64,000 nt of DNA from Synergistaceae bacterium (GTDB lineage: Bacteria > Synergistota > Synergistia > Synergistales > Aminobacteriaceae), in contig JAFUYQ010000016.1 of the NCBI GenBank assembly GCA_017470485.1, positions 62,001 to 126,000 on the forward strand, in the 5' to 3' direction. Positions 40,157-49,583 of the stretch are shown here, piece by piece. The number at the start of each line of letters is the position of its first letter. Within the stretch, counting starts at the first letter, position 1. The notes under the pieces are model-generated. The model was not told the DNA's origin. It saw only the letters and a list, made by a program, of their open reading frames with translations, and made no database searches. The position numbers and the translations under genes were made by a program.

Positions 40157-42736
40157 ATGGGATTAATGGACAAGATTGCCAGCTTCAAGCTGGGGCGCAG
40201 AGCCTTCCTTAAATGGAGCGCGGCAGTCTCGGCTTTAACAGCTCTTTCAGGTTACGAGAATGAGCTGAAGAAAATCACACCGGCACAGGCTCAGGAAATT
40301 TCCGCAGAAAAAGGCGAATGGAAAAATGCTCCATGCTGGCACAACTGCGGCGGCCGCTGCCACATCAAAGCACTTGTAAGCGGCGGAAAAATCGTTCGCC
40401 TAAAAACCGATGACACCCACCCCGATTCTATCGACTACCCACAGTTGAGGGCTTGCGCGAGGGGACATGCTCAGCGTCAGCAGGTTGCAGGGCCTGACCG
40501 TCTGAAGTACCCCATGAAGCGCACTCACTGGGAACACGGCGGCGGTGATAAGTCATTGCGCGGTAAAGACACTTGGGAAAGAATTTCATGGGACGAGGCA
40601 CTCGATATCGTTGCGTCAGAGATAAAAATCTCGAAGGAAAAGTACGGCCCGAAATCAATTTTCCTCATGGACGAGATTTTCAACAATCAGGGCGGCGAAA
40701 TCTTCAGGGTACTTGGGCTTTACGGCGGTTACATGTCGAAATACGGCAGCCGTTCACGCGGTGCATGGCGGCAGGCGATGAAACCCATTCTCGGTTACGA
40801 CAGGAAATTTCATAACCAGAATGACAGACTCGACCTCGTTAAAGCAAAACTGATTCTCCTCTGGGGAAGTAACCCTGCTTGGAACAGTTACCCTTCGGCC
40901 ATGAACAACCTCATTCGCGCTAAGGAGGCCGGAGCTAAAATCATCGCTATAGACCCGATGTACACCACAACAGCTTCAGTCATTGCCGATGAGTACATAC
41001 CCATAAGACCGGCAACTGATACTCCGCTTCTCCTCGCTATGGCCTACGTCATGCTCAAAGAGGACAGCCCCGAAAAACCAATGATTGACTGGGACTTCCT
41101 CAACCGCTGCACAGTCGGCTTTGATTCCGAACACATGCCCGAAGGCGCAGACCCTAAGATGAATTTCAAGGATTACGTTCTCGGAAATCTCGACGGCCTC
41201 CCGAAGACTCCCGAATGGGCATCGAAAATCTGCGGTACTCCTGTAGATACGATTTACAGTTTTGCGCGCGAAGTCGGACTCACTAAACCTGTTACGGCAT
41301 TGTTCGCGTGGAACTCGGCAAGAGCTGATAAAGCTACTCACGTCTGCCTTGCCCAGATGACTCTCGCGGCCATGACCGGAAACATGGGTATTGCCGGAGG
41401 AGCGTTCTCATGCAGTTGTCAGGAACGTTCGACTGAGGGCGGCCCTGCTCTTGTCGCACCGGGTTCAACGGGAGTTAAGGCCATAAAGAATCCCGTCCCC
41501 AACAGCGAGAGAATGTGCGCAAATGAACACTGGCGCGCTATCCTCACAGGCAAATACACCGCAGGACAGGGCGAGAAAAAAGACCTTGATGTTCACGTAA
41601 TCTATCACGCTCACAGCAACATCGTCTCGCAGACCGCCAACACTATGGAAAGCATTGAGGCTCACAAGAAGGTTGACTTCGTTGTAACACATCAGTTCCT
41701 TCTGAACAGCAACGCAATGTTCTCCGATGTCGTTCTCCCGATTACTACCCCTTGGGAACGCGATGGAATGGTCTTGGGCGGAGCGCGTGAGGTCATGATT
41801 TGGACACAGAAGGTCATTGATCCTCTCTTTGAGGCGAAAGATGACGGCTGGATTGCTCTCGAACTCGGAAAGAGATTAGGGCTTGACCCGAAAGAGGTTG
41901 AACCCGTTTCGCTGAAACAGCAGAATTTCAACATGCTCGCAGGCGCAAAGGTCGCTAAACCTGATAACTCAGGAATGGAAACCCTCCTCACTATCACTGA
42001 GGAAGACATAAAGGCTATGGGAGTTGAAGGTGAGCCTCAGAAAGGCAGAATCACTCTCGGAGAACTCAGGGAGGCAGGAAGCTATCAGGTTCCGAGAAAA
42101 ATGGACGACGCTTTCTACTACATCAATAACAAGTCATTCCGTGATGACCCTGAGAAGAATCCTCTCAAGACCAGAGACGGTAAACTTCAGATTTACTGCG
42201 GAGAGCTTGCCGAAATGGTAACTAAAGTAGGCTGGAACGAAGGACACCCAATCGCAATATATGAACCTTCAGTTGAGGGTTACGAGGCTACATTCGCTGA
42301 TTTCGAGAAGGGCATAAAAGGAAAATATCCCCTTCAGGTATGCAGTGTTCACGTTCCGAGAGGGGCGCACGGAAATGTCAGTAATTCATTGTGGCTCCGC
42401 GAGGCATTCCCGATTCCATTGCTCATGAATCCTCAGGACGCTGAACCCAGAGGCTTGAAGGAAGACGATACCGTCAAGGTCTTCAACGATCACGGCACTG
42501 TCGTCCGCAGGCTTCACATCACCGAGCGCGTAATGCCCGGAGTCGTAATGCTGGGCGAAGGTTCATGGGTACAGCTTAATGAGGACGGATATGACATCGG
42601 AGGGTGTCCGAACGTTCTGACGGGTACATTCCCTTCAGGGCCTGACATCGAGTCATTCGTGAGCATTGCGGAAGTAGCGAAATATGATAAGCCTTCACTG
42701 CCTGATGCTTTATGGCCTCAGAGAATAATATTCTAA
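40157..42736 (+). CDS. Tat-exported DMSO-reductase-family molybdoenzyme, catalytic subunit
   Basis: 859 residues. Twin-arginine signal LGRRAFLKWSAAVSALTAL (Arg14-Arg15). Fe-S site Cys60-x3-Cys64-x3-Cys68 and Cys100. Molybdopterin domain: LILLWGSNPAWNSYP, AKIIAIDPMYTTTASVIADE, PATDTPLLLAMAYV; WERDGMVLGGAREVMIWTQK; C-terminal dinucleotide-binding domain ending near GCPNVLTGTFPSGP. This is closest to DmsA-type reductases (DMSO, TMAO, selenate, biotin sulfoxide). The substrate cannot be told from sequence. Next genes supply the Fe-S subunit and Tat machinery. Confidence 0.87.
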   Translation: MGLMDKIASFKLGRRAFLKWSAAVSALTALSGYENELKKITPAQAQEISAEKGEWKNAPCWHNCGGRCHIKALVSGGKIVRLKTDDTHPDSIDYPQLRACARGHAQRQQVAGPDRLKYPMKRTHWEHGGGDKSLRGKDTWERISWDEALDIVASEIKISKEKYGPKSIFLMDEIFNNQGGEIFRVLGLYGGYMSKYGSRSRGAWRQAMKPILGYDRKFHNQNDRLDLVKAKLILLWGSNPAWNSYPSAMNNLIRAKEAGAKIIAIDPMYTTTASVIADEYIPIRPATDTPLLLAMAYVMLKEDSPEKPMIDWDFLNRCTVGFDSEHMPEGADPKMNFKDYVLGNLDGLPKTPEWASKICGTPVDTIYSFAREVGLTKPVTALFAWNSARADKATHVCLAQMTLAAMTGNMGIAGGAFSCSCQERSTEGGPALVAPGSTGVKAIKNPVPNSERMCANEHWRAILTGKYTAGQGEKKDLDVHVIYHAHSNIVSQTANTMESIEAHKKVDFVVTHQFLLNSNAMFSDVVLPITTPWERDGMVLGGAREVMIWTQKVIDPLFEAKDDGWIALELGKRLGLDPKEVEPVSLKQQNFNMLAGAKVAKPDNSGMETLLTITEEDIKAMGVEGEPQKGRITLGELREAGSYQVPRKMDDAFYYINNKSFRDDPEKNPLKTRDGKLQIYCGELAEMVTKVGWNEGHPIAIYEPSVEGYEATFADFEKGIKGKYPLQVCSVHVPRGAHGNVSNSLWLREAFPIPLLMNPQDAEPRGLKEDDTVKVFNDHGTVVRRLHITERVMPGVVMLGEGSWVQLNEDGYDIGGCPNVLTGTFPSGPDIESFVSIAEVAKYDKPSLPDALWPQRIIF

Positions 42737-42758
42737 ATCTTACAGGGGGAATGAAACT

Positions 42759-43310
42759 ATGAGCCAGAAAGGTTTTCGCTACGATATGAATAAATGCCTT
42801 GAATGCAGGGCATGTGTAGTCTCATGCAAGGACAAGAACGATCTTCCTGTGGGAGTGAACTTCAATGAAATTCAGGAACGCGAGCGCGGAAAATTCCCTG
42901 AAGTCTTCGTATGGTTCACGCTGAAAATGTGCCGGCACTGCTCGAACCCTGCGTGTGTCGAAAAATGTCCGACCGGCGCAATGACTAAGGACGAAGAAAC
43001 AGGCATGGTCTACGTCAAAGAAGATGTCTGCATTGGGTGCGGAATGTGCGCAAAAGCCTGCCCCTATGGAGCGGTTCAGATTCGCGAGGACAAAAAGAAA
43101 GCTGCAAAATGCAACGGCTGCCTTGAGCTTCAGAAGAACGGTGAACTTCCTGTCTGCGTTGCGTCATGCACAAGCAGGTGCCTCACTTATGTTGACCTCG
43201 ATGAGCTTAAAAAGGAGAACGGACTCGTCCGTGCTGTGAACGATGATGTATCGCCTGACGCGACTCAGCCCAATCTCTACTACAAGCCCAAAAAGGGAAT
43301 GAAAGCGTAA
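42759..43310 (+). CDS. DmsB-like four-cluster Fe-S subunit
   Basis: 183 residues with four ferredoxin-type Cys groups: CLECRACVVSCKDKNDLP, CRHCSNPACVEKCPTGAM, CIGCGMCAKACPYGAV and CNGCLELQ...CVASCTSRCL. This is the DmsB/NrfC-type electron-transfer subunit, which rides through the Tat system with the catalytic subunit and needs no signal of its own. AGGGGGA precedes the ATG. No DmsC-like membrane anchor follows. Confidence 0.88.
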   Translation: MSQKGFRYDMNKCLECRACVVSCKDKNDLPVGVNFNEIQERERGKFPEVFVWFTLKMCRHCSNPACVEKCPTGAMTKDEETGMVYVKEDVCIGCGMCAKACPYGAVQIREDKKKAAKCNGCLELQKNGELPVCVASCTSRCLTYVDLDELKKENGLVRAVNDDVSPDATQPNLYYKPKKGMKA

Positions 43311-43318
43311 ATTCTGAA

Positions 43319-44302
43319 ATGTTCGGCGGAAAACTGGCAGGTATATTCTTTACGGACACTATTCCCGTTTTGAATGAATCTTCGTGCCTTAACCGCCGTA
43401 ACCGTTTTGAACCCTGCTGTCTTTGCCGGAAAGCCTGTAATTATGCTGCTCTGACAATAGAAGCAGGGTTTCCTGTTATTGATGAAAAGAAATGTATAAG
43501 CTGCGGACTGTGCGCTTCAGTCTGTCCGTCTGAGGCGTTGAGGCTCAAGGACTACCAGATATTCAGGAGGCTTTCGGGCGATGATGAACTCAAGTGCATT
43601 AAGTCGGGCGGTATTTACTGCTTGAAGGCTCTAAGCCCTGCGCTTATTGCCTCAATTATCGTGATGAAGCCTGATATTACTTTCGTAATGCCGTGCAGTA
43701 ATTGCGAACTTGAAGGTAAAAATTCTCATGATAATCTCGTAACTGCTGTGAAATTTCTTGACGCTCTAGGAGTTAATCACAATGTCAGAATTATCCGTGA
43801 TGAGAACTTCGAGAGCGAACTATCACGGCGCGAGCTAATGTCAATGCTTTTCATGCGAGGCAAGAACAGGGCAGGCAGTATTCTTGAAGACGTTATATGG
43901 AGCAGTAAGGGCGATACATTTTTTGCGAGGAGGTTTCTTGCTGACAATCTTGTCGGTGTTCAGGGCAGTATTGAGGCAGGAATATTCTATGACTTCGCTG
44001 TGTCTGATGAATGCAATGCCTGCGGTGTCTGCGGAGGTATATGCCCTTCGGGGGCGTGGGAACTTTCCAAAGCAGACGGGAAAGCAGAATTGAAATTTGA
44101 CACAGTAAAATGTACAGGGTGTATGCTCTGCGTTAAGACATGCCCTGAGAAAGCTATAGCAATGCGCGAGAAATTTTCATGGCCTCATGATATTGAAACG
44201 AAGCGCGGATTTGATATGCTTAGATGCCGCCACTGCGGAAGATGGTTTATACAGAGCAGCCCGAAGCAGGAATTATGCAGTTCATGTTCCGGTAGAAAAT
44301 AA
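43319..44302 (+). CDS. Ferredoxin-type protein with C-terminal zinc-ribbon-like motif
   Basis: 327 residues. Cys clusters: CCLCRKACNYAAL and CISCGLCASVCPSEAL near the N-terminus; CNACGVCGGICPSGAW and CTGCMLCVKTCPEKAI near 230-275; then CRHCGRWF ... LCSSCSG, a zinc-ribbon-like pair. The middle (about 90-215) has no Cys motif other than MPCSNCELE and is not recognised. No signal peptide or membrane span. It takes the place in the operon where an anchor subunit would be expected and may pass electrons to the enzyme or assist its assembly. Start lacks a good ribosome binding site. Confidence 0.75.
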   Translation: MFGGKLAGIFFTDTIPVLNESSCLNRRNRFEPCCLCRKACNYAALTIEAGFPVIDEKKCISCGLCASVCPSEALRLKDYQIFRRLSGDDELKCIKSGGIYCLKALSPALIASIIVMKPDITFVMPCSNCELEGKNSHDNLVTAVKFLDALGVNHNVRIIRDENFESELSRRELMSMLFMRGKNRAGSILEDVIWSSKGDTFFARRFLADNLVGVQGSIEAGIFYDFAVSDECNACGVCGGICPSGAWELSKADGKAELKFDTVKCTGCMLCVKTCPEKAIAMREKFSWPHDIETKRGFDMLRCRHCGRWFIQSSPKQELCSSCSGRK

Positions 44303-44322
44303 ATTTTAAGGAGTGATGTAAC

Positions 44323-44517
44323 ATGTTTGGTCTTGGAATGTCGGAACTCATCGTAATTTTAATCATAGCACTGATAATCTTCGGCCCCAACAAGCTGCCG
44401 GAAATCGGCAAGGCTTTCGGTAAAGCAATCGCCGAGTTTAGGGGATACGCAAGAGATCCTTCATCGAACGCAGAGAAAACCACACAGGAAGAAAAATCCG
44501 GAAAGGCTGAGGCTTAA
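44323..44517 (+). CDS. tatA: Twin-arginine translocase subunit TatA
   Basis: 64 residues: [20 protein letters not shown], then [20 protein letters not shown], one membrane helix, the [10 protein letters not shown] hinge and an amphipathic helix. TatA forms the protein-conducting part of the Tat system. It lies 20 bases after the Fe-S protein and 3 before tatC, inside the operon of a Tat-dependent enzyme. Confidence 0.93.
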   Translation: MFGLGMSELIVILIIALIIFGPNKLPEIGKAFGKAIAEFRGYARDPSSNAEKTTQEEKSGKAEA

Positions 44518-44520
44518 AGC

Positions 44521-45243
44521 ATGTCCGCAAAACCTGAAGGAGCATTTATGACCATTACGGGGCATTTGTCGGAACTCCGCAGAAGAATAATACGGAGCGT
44601 CCTGTCCATTTGCATAAGTTTCGGGTTATGCTGTTTCTTTCAGGACAATATATTTGCAATGCTTCTGGCTCATTCGGAAGGCTTGCAGTTAATAGCTGTC
44701 AGCCCTACGGAACTTTTCACGGAAGGATTGAAGACCGCGTTTTTATCGGGACTTTTTCTTTCATCGCCGGTGATTCTTTACCAGCTCTGCGCGTTTCTGT
44801 GGCCCGGACTGAAGGGGAATGAACGAAAATATCTCCTCAGAGGTCTGATTATCGGAGCAGGATTGTTCATGCTTGGAGTTGTGTTCGCGTACTGCGTGAT
44901 AATCCCTTCAGCATTGCACTTCCTAACGGGAATTTCCGTAAGCAACGTCAAGCCGATGTACACGTTGAATAATTACATGTCGTTCATTTGGACATTTCTT
45001 GTTCTTTTCGGGCTTGCATTTCAGGTTCCAATGCTTCTGTCGCTTCTCGCGTTAATCGGTGTCGTAAAGCCTCATTACCTCAGAGCAAAAAGAAAATACT
45101 GCGTGCTGATAATCTTCATTCTTTCGGCAGTCCTTACTCCTCCTGATGTAGTGTCTCAGGTTTTAATGGCTCTACCTCTGCTTGTGCTTTATGAGTTCGG
45201 GATACTAGGGGCAGAGATAGCCTCGCGCTTACGCAGAAGATGA
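44521..45243 (+). CDS. tatC: Twin-arginine translocase subunit TatC
   Basis: 240 residues with six membrane helices. Typical N-terminus ITGHLSELRRRIIRSVLS, then LFTEGLKTAFLSGLFLSSPV (conserved Glu), and C-terminal SAVLTPPDVVSQVLMALPLLVLYEFGI. TatC recognises the twin-arginine signal. No tatB is seen, so this is a TatA-TatC minimal system. It overlaps mobA by 4 bases. Confidence 0.94.
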   Translation: MSAKPEGAFMTITGHLSELRRRIIRSVLSICISFGLCCFFQDNIFAMLLAHSEGLQLIAVSPTELFTEGLKTAFLSGLFLSSPVILYQLCAFLWPGLKGNERKYLLRGLIIGAGLFMLGVVFAYCVIIPSALHFLTGISVSNVKPMYTLNNYMSFIWTFLVLFGLAFQVPMLLSLLALIGVVKPHYLRAKRKYCVLIIFILSAVLTPPDVVSQVLMALPLLVLYEFGILGAEIASRLRRR

Positions 45244-45809
45244 TGATTGATGTTACGGCTGTAGTGCTTTGCGGAGGAATGTCAAAAAGAATGCAGATAC
45301 CTAAGCACACACTGTTCCTGAACCGAATACTCCCACAGCTTCAGGACTTCAGGAATATTGCCCTGTCCGTCAGAGACGAGTCGCAGATTACAGGCTTTGA
45401 CTTTCCGTTATGGCCTGACTGCGTGAGGGACTGCGGGCCTCTCGGAGGTATTCTCACGGCATTGAAGATGTCGGAGACGGAGTATGTATTCACAATTCCA
45501 TGCGATGTCCCGAACATTACACGGTCATTCATAGCTGAACTTTTGGGGAAGCTGAAGGAGGACGATACATGCCTTATTCCTGTAGTGTGCGGAAACGTTC
45601 AGCCTTTGACGGGGATATATCATGTCTCAACGGCAGACCCTATAGAGTGCGCATTAACGGCAGGAGTCCGAAGCGTGAAAAGTTTTCTGGACAGCCGAAA
45701 AGTTCATTACGTTCATTTCGGCAGAGAGTCAGAAAAAATCTTCAGCAATATCAATACAAAGGAGGAGTATAAAAACTGGCTTGATGAAAATAAAGAAGTA
45801 AACAGTTAA
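45240..45809 (+). CDS. mobA: Molybdenum cofactor guanylyltransferase-like protein
   Basis: 189 residues: VTAVVLCGGMSKRMQIPKHTLF (nucleotide loop; usual form GGxSxRMGxdK), GPLGGILTALKMSETEYVFTIPCDVPNIT and PLTGIYHVS, the MobA pattern. It attaches GMP (or CMP) to molybdopterin. The ATG overlaps the tatC stop. The loop lacks the usual Gly after Met, so activity should be tested. A 127-base gap with an inverted repeat follows. Confidence 0.83.
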   Translation: MMIDVTAVVLCGGMSKRMQIPKHTLFLNRILPQLQDFRNIALSVRDESQITGFDFPLWPDCVRDCGPLGGILTALKMSETEYVFTIPCDVPNITRSFIAELLGKLKEDDTCLIPVVCGNVQPLTGIYHVSTADPIECALTAGVRSVKSFLDSRKVHYVHFGRESEKIFSNINTKEEYKNWLDENKEVNS

Positions 45810-45840
45810 AAAATTTCCGAGCCTTTTGACCTAAGGATTC

Positions 45841-45873
45841 AATCTATGGTCATCTGGCCGACGGCCATTGATT
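45841..45873. promoter_or_regulatory. Inverted repeat upstream of modA
   Basis: Outer arms AATC-t-ATGG (45841-45849) and CCAT-t-GATT (45865-45873) match 8 of 9. Inside is a perfect TGGCC-gac-GGCCA (45855-45867). It lies about 65 bases before the modA start in a 127-base gap. Candidate operator or attenuator for molybdate uptake; it does not match the classical ModE box. Confidence 0.4.
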
Positions 45874-45936
45874 TGGCCTCAGAGCATTACTGAAAACGGT
45901 CATGCTTTCCATTTCAGAGAAGGAGAAAAAAAAATT

Positions 45937-46698
45937 ATGCGTAAGTTCACAGTATTATTTGCGTTATTGTTGTCTGTTGTCATGGTTCAAACGGCGTTTG
46001 CCGAAACACTCACGGTTTTCGCGGCGGCTTCAATGCAGGCTGCTATGGAAAAAATCGGAAACCTCTACACGGAATCAAATCCCAGTGTCGAAATCACATA
46101 CAACTTCGATTCATCAGGCACCCTCAAGACACAAATTGAGGAGGGCGCGGAATGCGATTTATTCATCTCCGCTGCTCAGAAGCAAATGAATGCCCTTGAG
46201 AAACTCAATCTCATCGACAAATCAACAAGAATTAACCTTCTTGAGAACAAAGTAGTTCTTGTTGTCCCCGAAGGAAATCCGGCAAACATAACGTCATTCA
46301 CGGATATTTCAAGCGGCAGGCTTCATCTTATAGCGTTGGGAAATTCGGACGTTCCTGTCGGGGCGTATTCGCAGGAAATTCTTGAGAACATGGGAATTTG
46401 GGACAAGCTGAACTCTGAGGGCAAAATCTCATTCACAAGCAACGTTACTGAAACCGCCATGCAGGTACGCGAAGGGGCGGCGGACTGCGGAATAATTTAC
46501 GCAACTGATGCCGCTACCCATAAACTTAACGTTGTCGCCGAACCTCCTGCCGGTACTCTGAAGACACCGGTGATTTACCCTGCGGCTGTACTCTCAGGCT
46601 CGAAACATTCCGAAAGAGCCTCAGACTTTCTGAATTTCCTGAAGGGCAGTGAGGCACGGGAAATTTTTGCGTCCATAGGCTTCACTCCTGCAAAATAA
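45937..46698 (+). CDS. modA: Molybdate ABC transporter substrate-binding protein
   Basis: 253 residues from the ATG behind GAAGGAG. Signal peptide (FTVLFALLLSVVMVQTAFA). Mature protein opens ETLTVFAAASMQAAMEKIG and has NFDSSGTLKTQIEEGAECDL, LVVPEGNP, IALGNSDVPVGAYSQEIL and VREGAADCGIIYATDA, all ModA marks. It captures molybdate or tungstate outside the membrane. The longer frame from 45868 would translate through the inverted repeat and is rejected. Confidence 0.94.
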   Translation: MRKFTVLFALLLSVVMVQTAFAETLTVFAAASMQAAMEKIGNLYTESNPSVEITYNFDSSGTLKTQIEEGAECDLFISAAQKQMNALEKLNLIDKSTRINLLENKVVLVVPEGNPANITSFTDISSGRLHLIALGNSDVPVGAYSQEILENMGIWDKLNSEGKISFTSNVTETAMQVREGAADCGIIYATDAATHKLNVVAEPPAGTLKTPVIYPAAVLSGSKHSERASDFLNFLKGSEAREIFASIGFTPAK

Positions 46699-47355
46699 AT
46701 GGATTGGTATCCTCTCATCAACTCTCTGCGCGTTGCGTTAATCTCGTGCGTTATTGTTTTCTTCACGGGAATTGCAGCAGCGTGGTACGTCTCGAAGCTC
46801 TCAGGACTTCTCAAGGCAATAACTGACGTTGTCCTGACACTTCCGCTTGTTCTTCCGCCGACAGTTGTGGGGTACTTCCTGCTGAGGCTTCTCGGCCCAA
46901 GAAGAATTTTAGGGGTGTGGGCGTTCAATAATTTCGGAATCCGTCTCACTATGATGTGGTATTCGGCAATATTCGCGTCAGTCGTTGTGTCATTCCCGCT
47001 GATGTACAGGACAGCTCGCGGAGCATTCGAGGCTTTCGACAGGACGCTTGAATATTCAGCAAAGACATTAGGATTGTCAGACACATATATATTCTGGCGG
47101 ATTAGAATGCCTTTCTGCCGTCAGGGGATTATTGCAGGAACGATACTTTCATTCGCGCGCGCTCTTGGGGAATACGGAGCTACAAGCATGATTGCAGGCT
47201 ACACTCCGGGACGGACGACAACAATTTCAACGGCTGTGTATCAGTTATGGCGCACCGGCGATAATTCTCTTGCGATGAAATGGGTACTCGTAAACCTTGC
47301 AATATCATTCTCAGTTCTGACAGCAATCAATTTTCTGGAGCGCGGTAAACAATGA
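46699..47355 (+). CDS. modB: Molybdate ABC transporter permease
   Basis: 218 residues, five to six membrane helices. VVLTLPLVLPPTVVGYFLLRLLG and the EAA loop FDRTLEYSAKTLGLSD...FWRIRMPFCRQGIIAGTILSFARALGEYGATSM are the ModB signature. The ATG follows the modA stop without a gap; the stop overlaps modC by 4 bases. Confidence 0.95.
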   Translation: MDWYPLINSLRVALISCVIVFFTGIAAAWYVSKLSGLLKAITDVVLTLPLVLPPTVVGYFLLRLLGPRRILGVWAFNNFGIRLTMMWYSAIFASVVVSFPLMYRTARGAFEAFDRTLEYSAKTLGLSDTYIFWRIRMPFCRQGIIAGTILSFARALGEYGATSMIAGYTPGRTTTISTAVYQLWRTGDNSLAMKWVLVNLAISFSVLTAINFLERGKQ

Positions 47356-48386
47356 GCCTTTATGTTGACGTTCACAAGACCTTCGGGAATTTTCAGCTTG
47401 ATGTTGAACTTTCTCTCGGAAACGAAGAACTTGCGCTTCTCGGCGCGTCCGGCTCCGGAAAAAGCCTGACTCTGAGCTGCATTGCGGGAATAGTGAAGCC
47501 CGACAGAGGGAAAATTATCATTGACGGCGTTACGGTCTTCGACTCGGAGAAGGGCATAAATGTTCCTCCGCAGAAACGTCATACAGGATTGATGTTTCAG
47601 AATTACGCATTGTTCCCTAACATGACTGTATATCAAAATCTCAGGGCAGGGCAGAGACACTCTGATACAAACGAGATTGCTGATATTTTATCGAGGTTCG
47701 GGCTTGAGGAAGTGAAAGACCTTTACCCCTCTCAAATTTCGGGAGGCCAGCAGCAGAGAACAGCATTAGCCAGAATGTTATTGTCCCGTCCGAAAATATT
47801 GATGCTTGACGAACCCTTCTCAGCACTCGACAGCCATTTACGTTTTCACATGGAGCGCGAACTCCTTGACGTTTTCAACGGCTTCGGAGGCTCCGTAATC
47901 CTCGTGTCTCACAGCCGTGATGAAGCGTTCAGGCTGTGCAGAAGGGTCGCAGTAGTTTCGGGAGGCCATATTGACGTTGAGGGCGCAAAAAATGAAGTCT
48001 TCGCTGACCCCAAAACCAGAAATGCCGCAATCCTTACCGGCTGTAAAAATATCTCGCGCTGTGAATACATTAGTGATGAAAAAATTTTTGCCTCAGACTG
48101 GGGAATAGAACTCGTGTGCCGTGAATACCGCCCTGACACAAAATATATCGGCATAAGAATGCACAGCATAACTCATGAACTTGAAGGCATTAACTGTTTT
48201 GAGTGCAGGGTGGTGCAGGTAATCGAGAATCCTTTTTCGTTCACCGTCATGATGATACCGAGAGAGTCGGATTGTAATGCAAAGCCAATCGGCTGGGAAA
48301 TGGATAAAAATTTATGGCAGAAGGTCAGAGCTGATTATGTCAAAATCTGCCTTCCGCCCGAAAATATTTTATTGCTCAAGGAGTGA
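47352..48386 (+). CDS. modC: Molybdate ABC transporter ATP-binding protein
   Basis: 344 residues. Walker A GASGSGKSLTL, Q-loop MFQNYALFP, signature ISGGQQQRTALARML, Walker B ILMLDEPFSALD, H-loop VSHSRDEA. The C-terminal 110 residues form a TOBE/MOP-like domain that in ModC binds molybdate as a regulatory site, but the sequence is divergent. Translationally coupled to modB. Confidence 0.93.
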   Translation: MSLYVDVHKTFGNFQLDVELSLGNEELALLGASGSGKSLTLSCIAGIVKPDRGKIIIDGVTVFDSEKGINVPPQKRHTGLMFQNYALFPNMTVYQNLRAGQRHSDTNEIADILSRFGLEEVKDLYPSQISGGQQQRTALARMLLSRPKILMLDEPFSALDSHLRFHMERELLDVFNGFGGSVILVSHSRDEAFRLCRRVAVVSGGHIDVEGAKNEVFADPKTRNAAILTGCKNISRCEYISDEKIFASDWGIELVCREYRPDTKYIGIRMHSITHELEGINCFECRVVQVIENPFSFTVMMIPRESDCNAKPIGWEMDKNLWQKVRADYVKICLPPENILLLKE

Positions 48387-48392
48387 TGATGT

Positions 48393-49583
48393 TTGACTTA
48401 TGATGAAGCTGCAAGACTTATTCTAGGAAGAATTGAGCCTCTGGCAAGTGTGCAGGTGAATCTTTCGGAGAGTTCAGGGAGGATTTTGGCGGAGGACGTT
48501 ACAGCAAGGTACAGCGTTCCGCCGTTCGACCGTTCGCCGTATGACGGTTATGCGTTCAGGGCTGAGGACAGCACTAATGCTCCCGTAACCCTGAGAGTTA
48601 TTGATGAGGTAAGAGCAGGAGGAGTATCACGAGTTCCCGTTAAATCGGGCGAGGCCGTGAAGATTCTTACGGGCGCGATTATCCCTGAAGGTGCTGACGC
48701 TGTCGTGAAGTACGAGGATACTGACTTCACTGAAACAGAGGTTATACTTCACGAAACTTTCAGGAGCGGTGAGAACATCATCAGGGCAGGCGAGGACATC
48801 ATGGCCGGTGAAGTCATTGCCCGTATCGGAGACGTTATAGACGCAGGAACGGCAGGGCTTCTAGCGTCTCAGAATATTCTGTTCCCAAAGGTCTTCAAGC
48901 GTCCTGTTGTCGGAATAATCTCAACTGGCAATGAACTTCAGGATTTAGATACTGAGCTTCAGAAGGGAAAAATTTACAACACCAGCCGTTATACATTTGA
49001 GACGGCATTAAGGCTTGAAGGTTTTACTCCTTATTTTGCCGGAACATCGGGCGATTCTGAACATGACATAGCGGCCATGATAACTAATGCACTTGATAAA
49101 AGCGATACAGTTGTCATAACCGGCGGAGTTTCAGCCGGAGATTACGACAGAACCCCCGAAGCCCTGAATATTCTCGGTGCTGAAGTACTTATTCGAGATG
49201 TCGAGATTAAGCCGGGCGGAAAGTGCGTATATGCTCTCATCGCCGGAAAACTGGTCTGCTGTCTGTCGGGAAATCCGGCCTCAGCCCTCACGAACTATTA
49301 CATTATCGCCCGTCCAGCTCTGAGAAAATTATCGGGCAGGAAAGATTATATGTCTGAGGAAATTGATGTCGTTCTGGGAAATTCATTCGCAAAGCCGAGC
49401 CCTCAGACAAGAATCATAAGGGGTACTCTCGCAATCTCTGACGGTCAGGCCGTAATGAACGTTCCTTCAGGACAGGGCAACGGAGTTTTGAGCAGCATGT
49501 CAGGAAGCAACGTTATGGCAGTTATCCCTTCTGGAAGCGGAAAACTCCCGAAAGGTACAAGGCTGAAAGGATTTATGATATGA
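48393..49583 (+). CDS. moeA: Molybdopterin molybdenumtransferase
   Basis: 396 residues from a TTG with AAGGAG 9 bases upstream. ILAEDVTARYSVPPFDRSPYDGYAF, VKSGEAVKILTGAIIPEGADAVVKYED, VGIISTGNEL, TVVITGGVSAGDYD and KLVCCLSGNPASALTNYY are MoeA motifs; the last 70 residues are the domain IV barrel. MoeA inserts molybdate into adenylated molybdopterin. Its stop overlaps the next gene by 4 bases. Confidence 0.93.
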   Translation: MTYDEAARLILGRIEPLASVQVNLSESSGRILAEDVTARYSVPPFDRSPYDGYAFRAEDSTNAPVTLRVIDEVRAGGVSRVPVKSGEAVKILTGAIIPEGADAVVKYEDTDFTETEVILHETFRSGENIIRAGEDIMAGEVIARIGDVIDAGTAGLLASQNILFPKVFKRPVVGIISTGNELQDLDTELQKGKIYNTSRYTFETALRLEGFTPYFAGTSGDSEHDIAAMITNALDKSDTVVITGGVSAGDYDRTPEALNILGAEVLIRDVEIKPGGKCVYALIAGKLVCCLSGNPASALTNYYIIARPALRKLSGRKDYMSEEIDVVLGNSFAKPSPQTRIIRGTLAISDGQAVMNVPSGQGNGVLSSMSGSNVMAVIPSGSGKLPKGTRLKGFMI

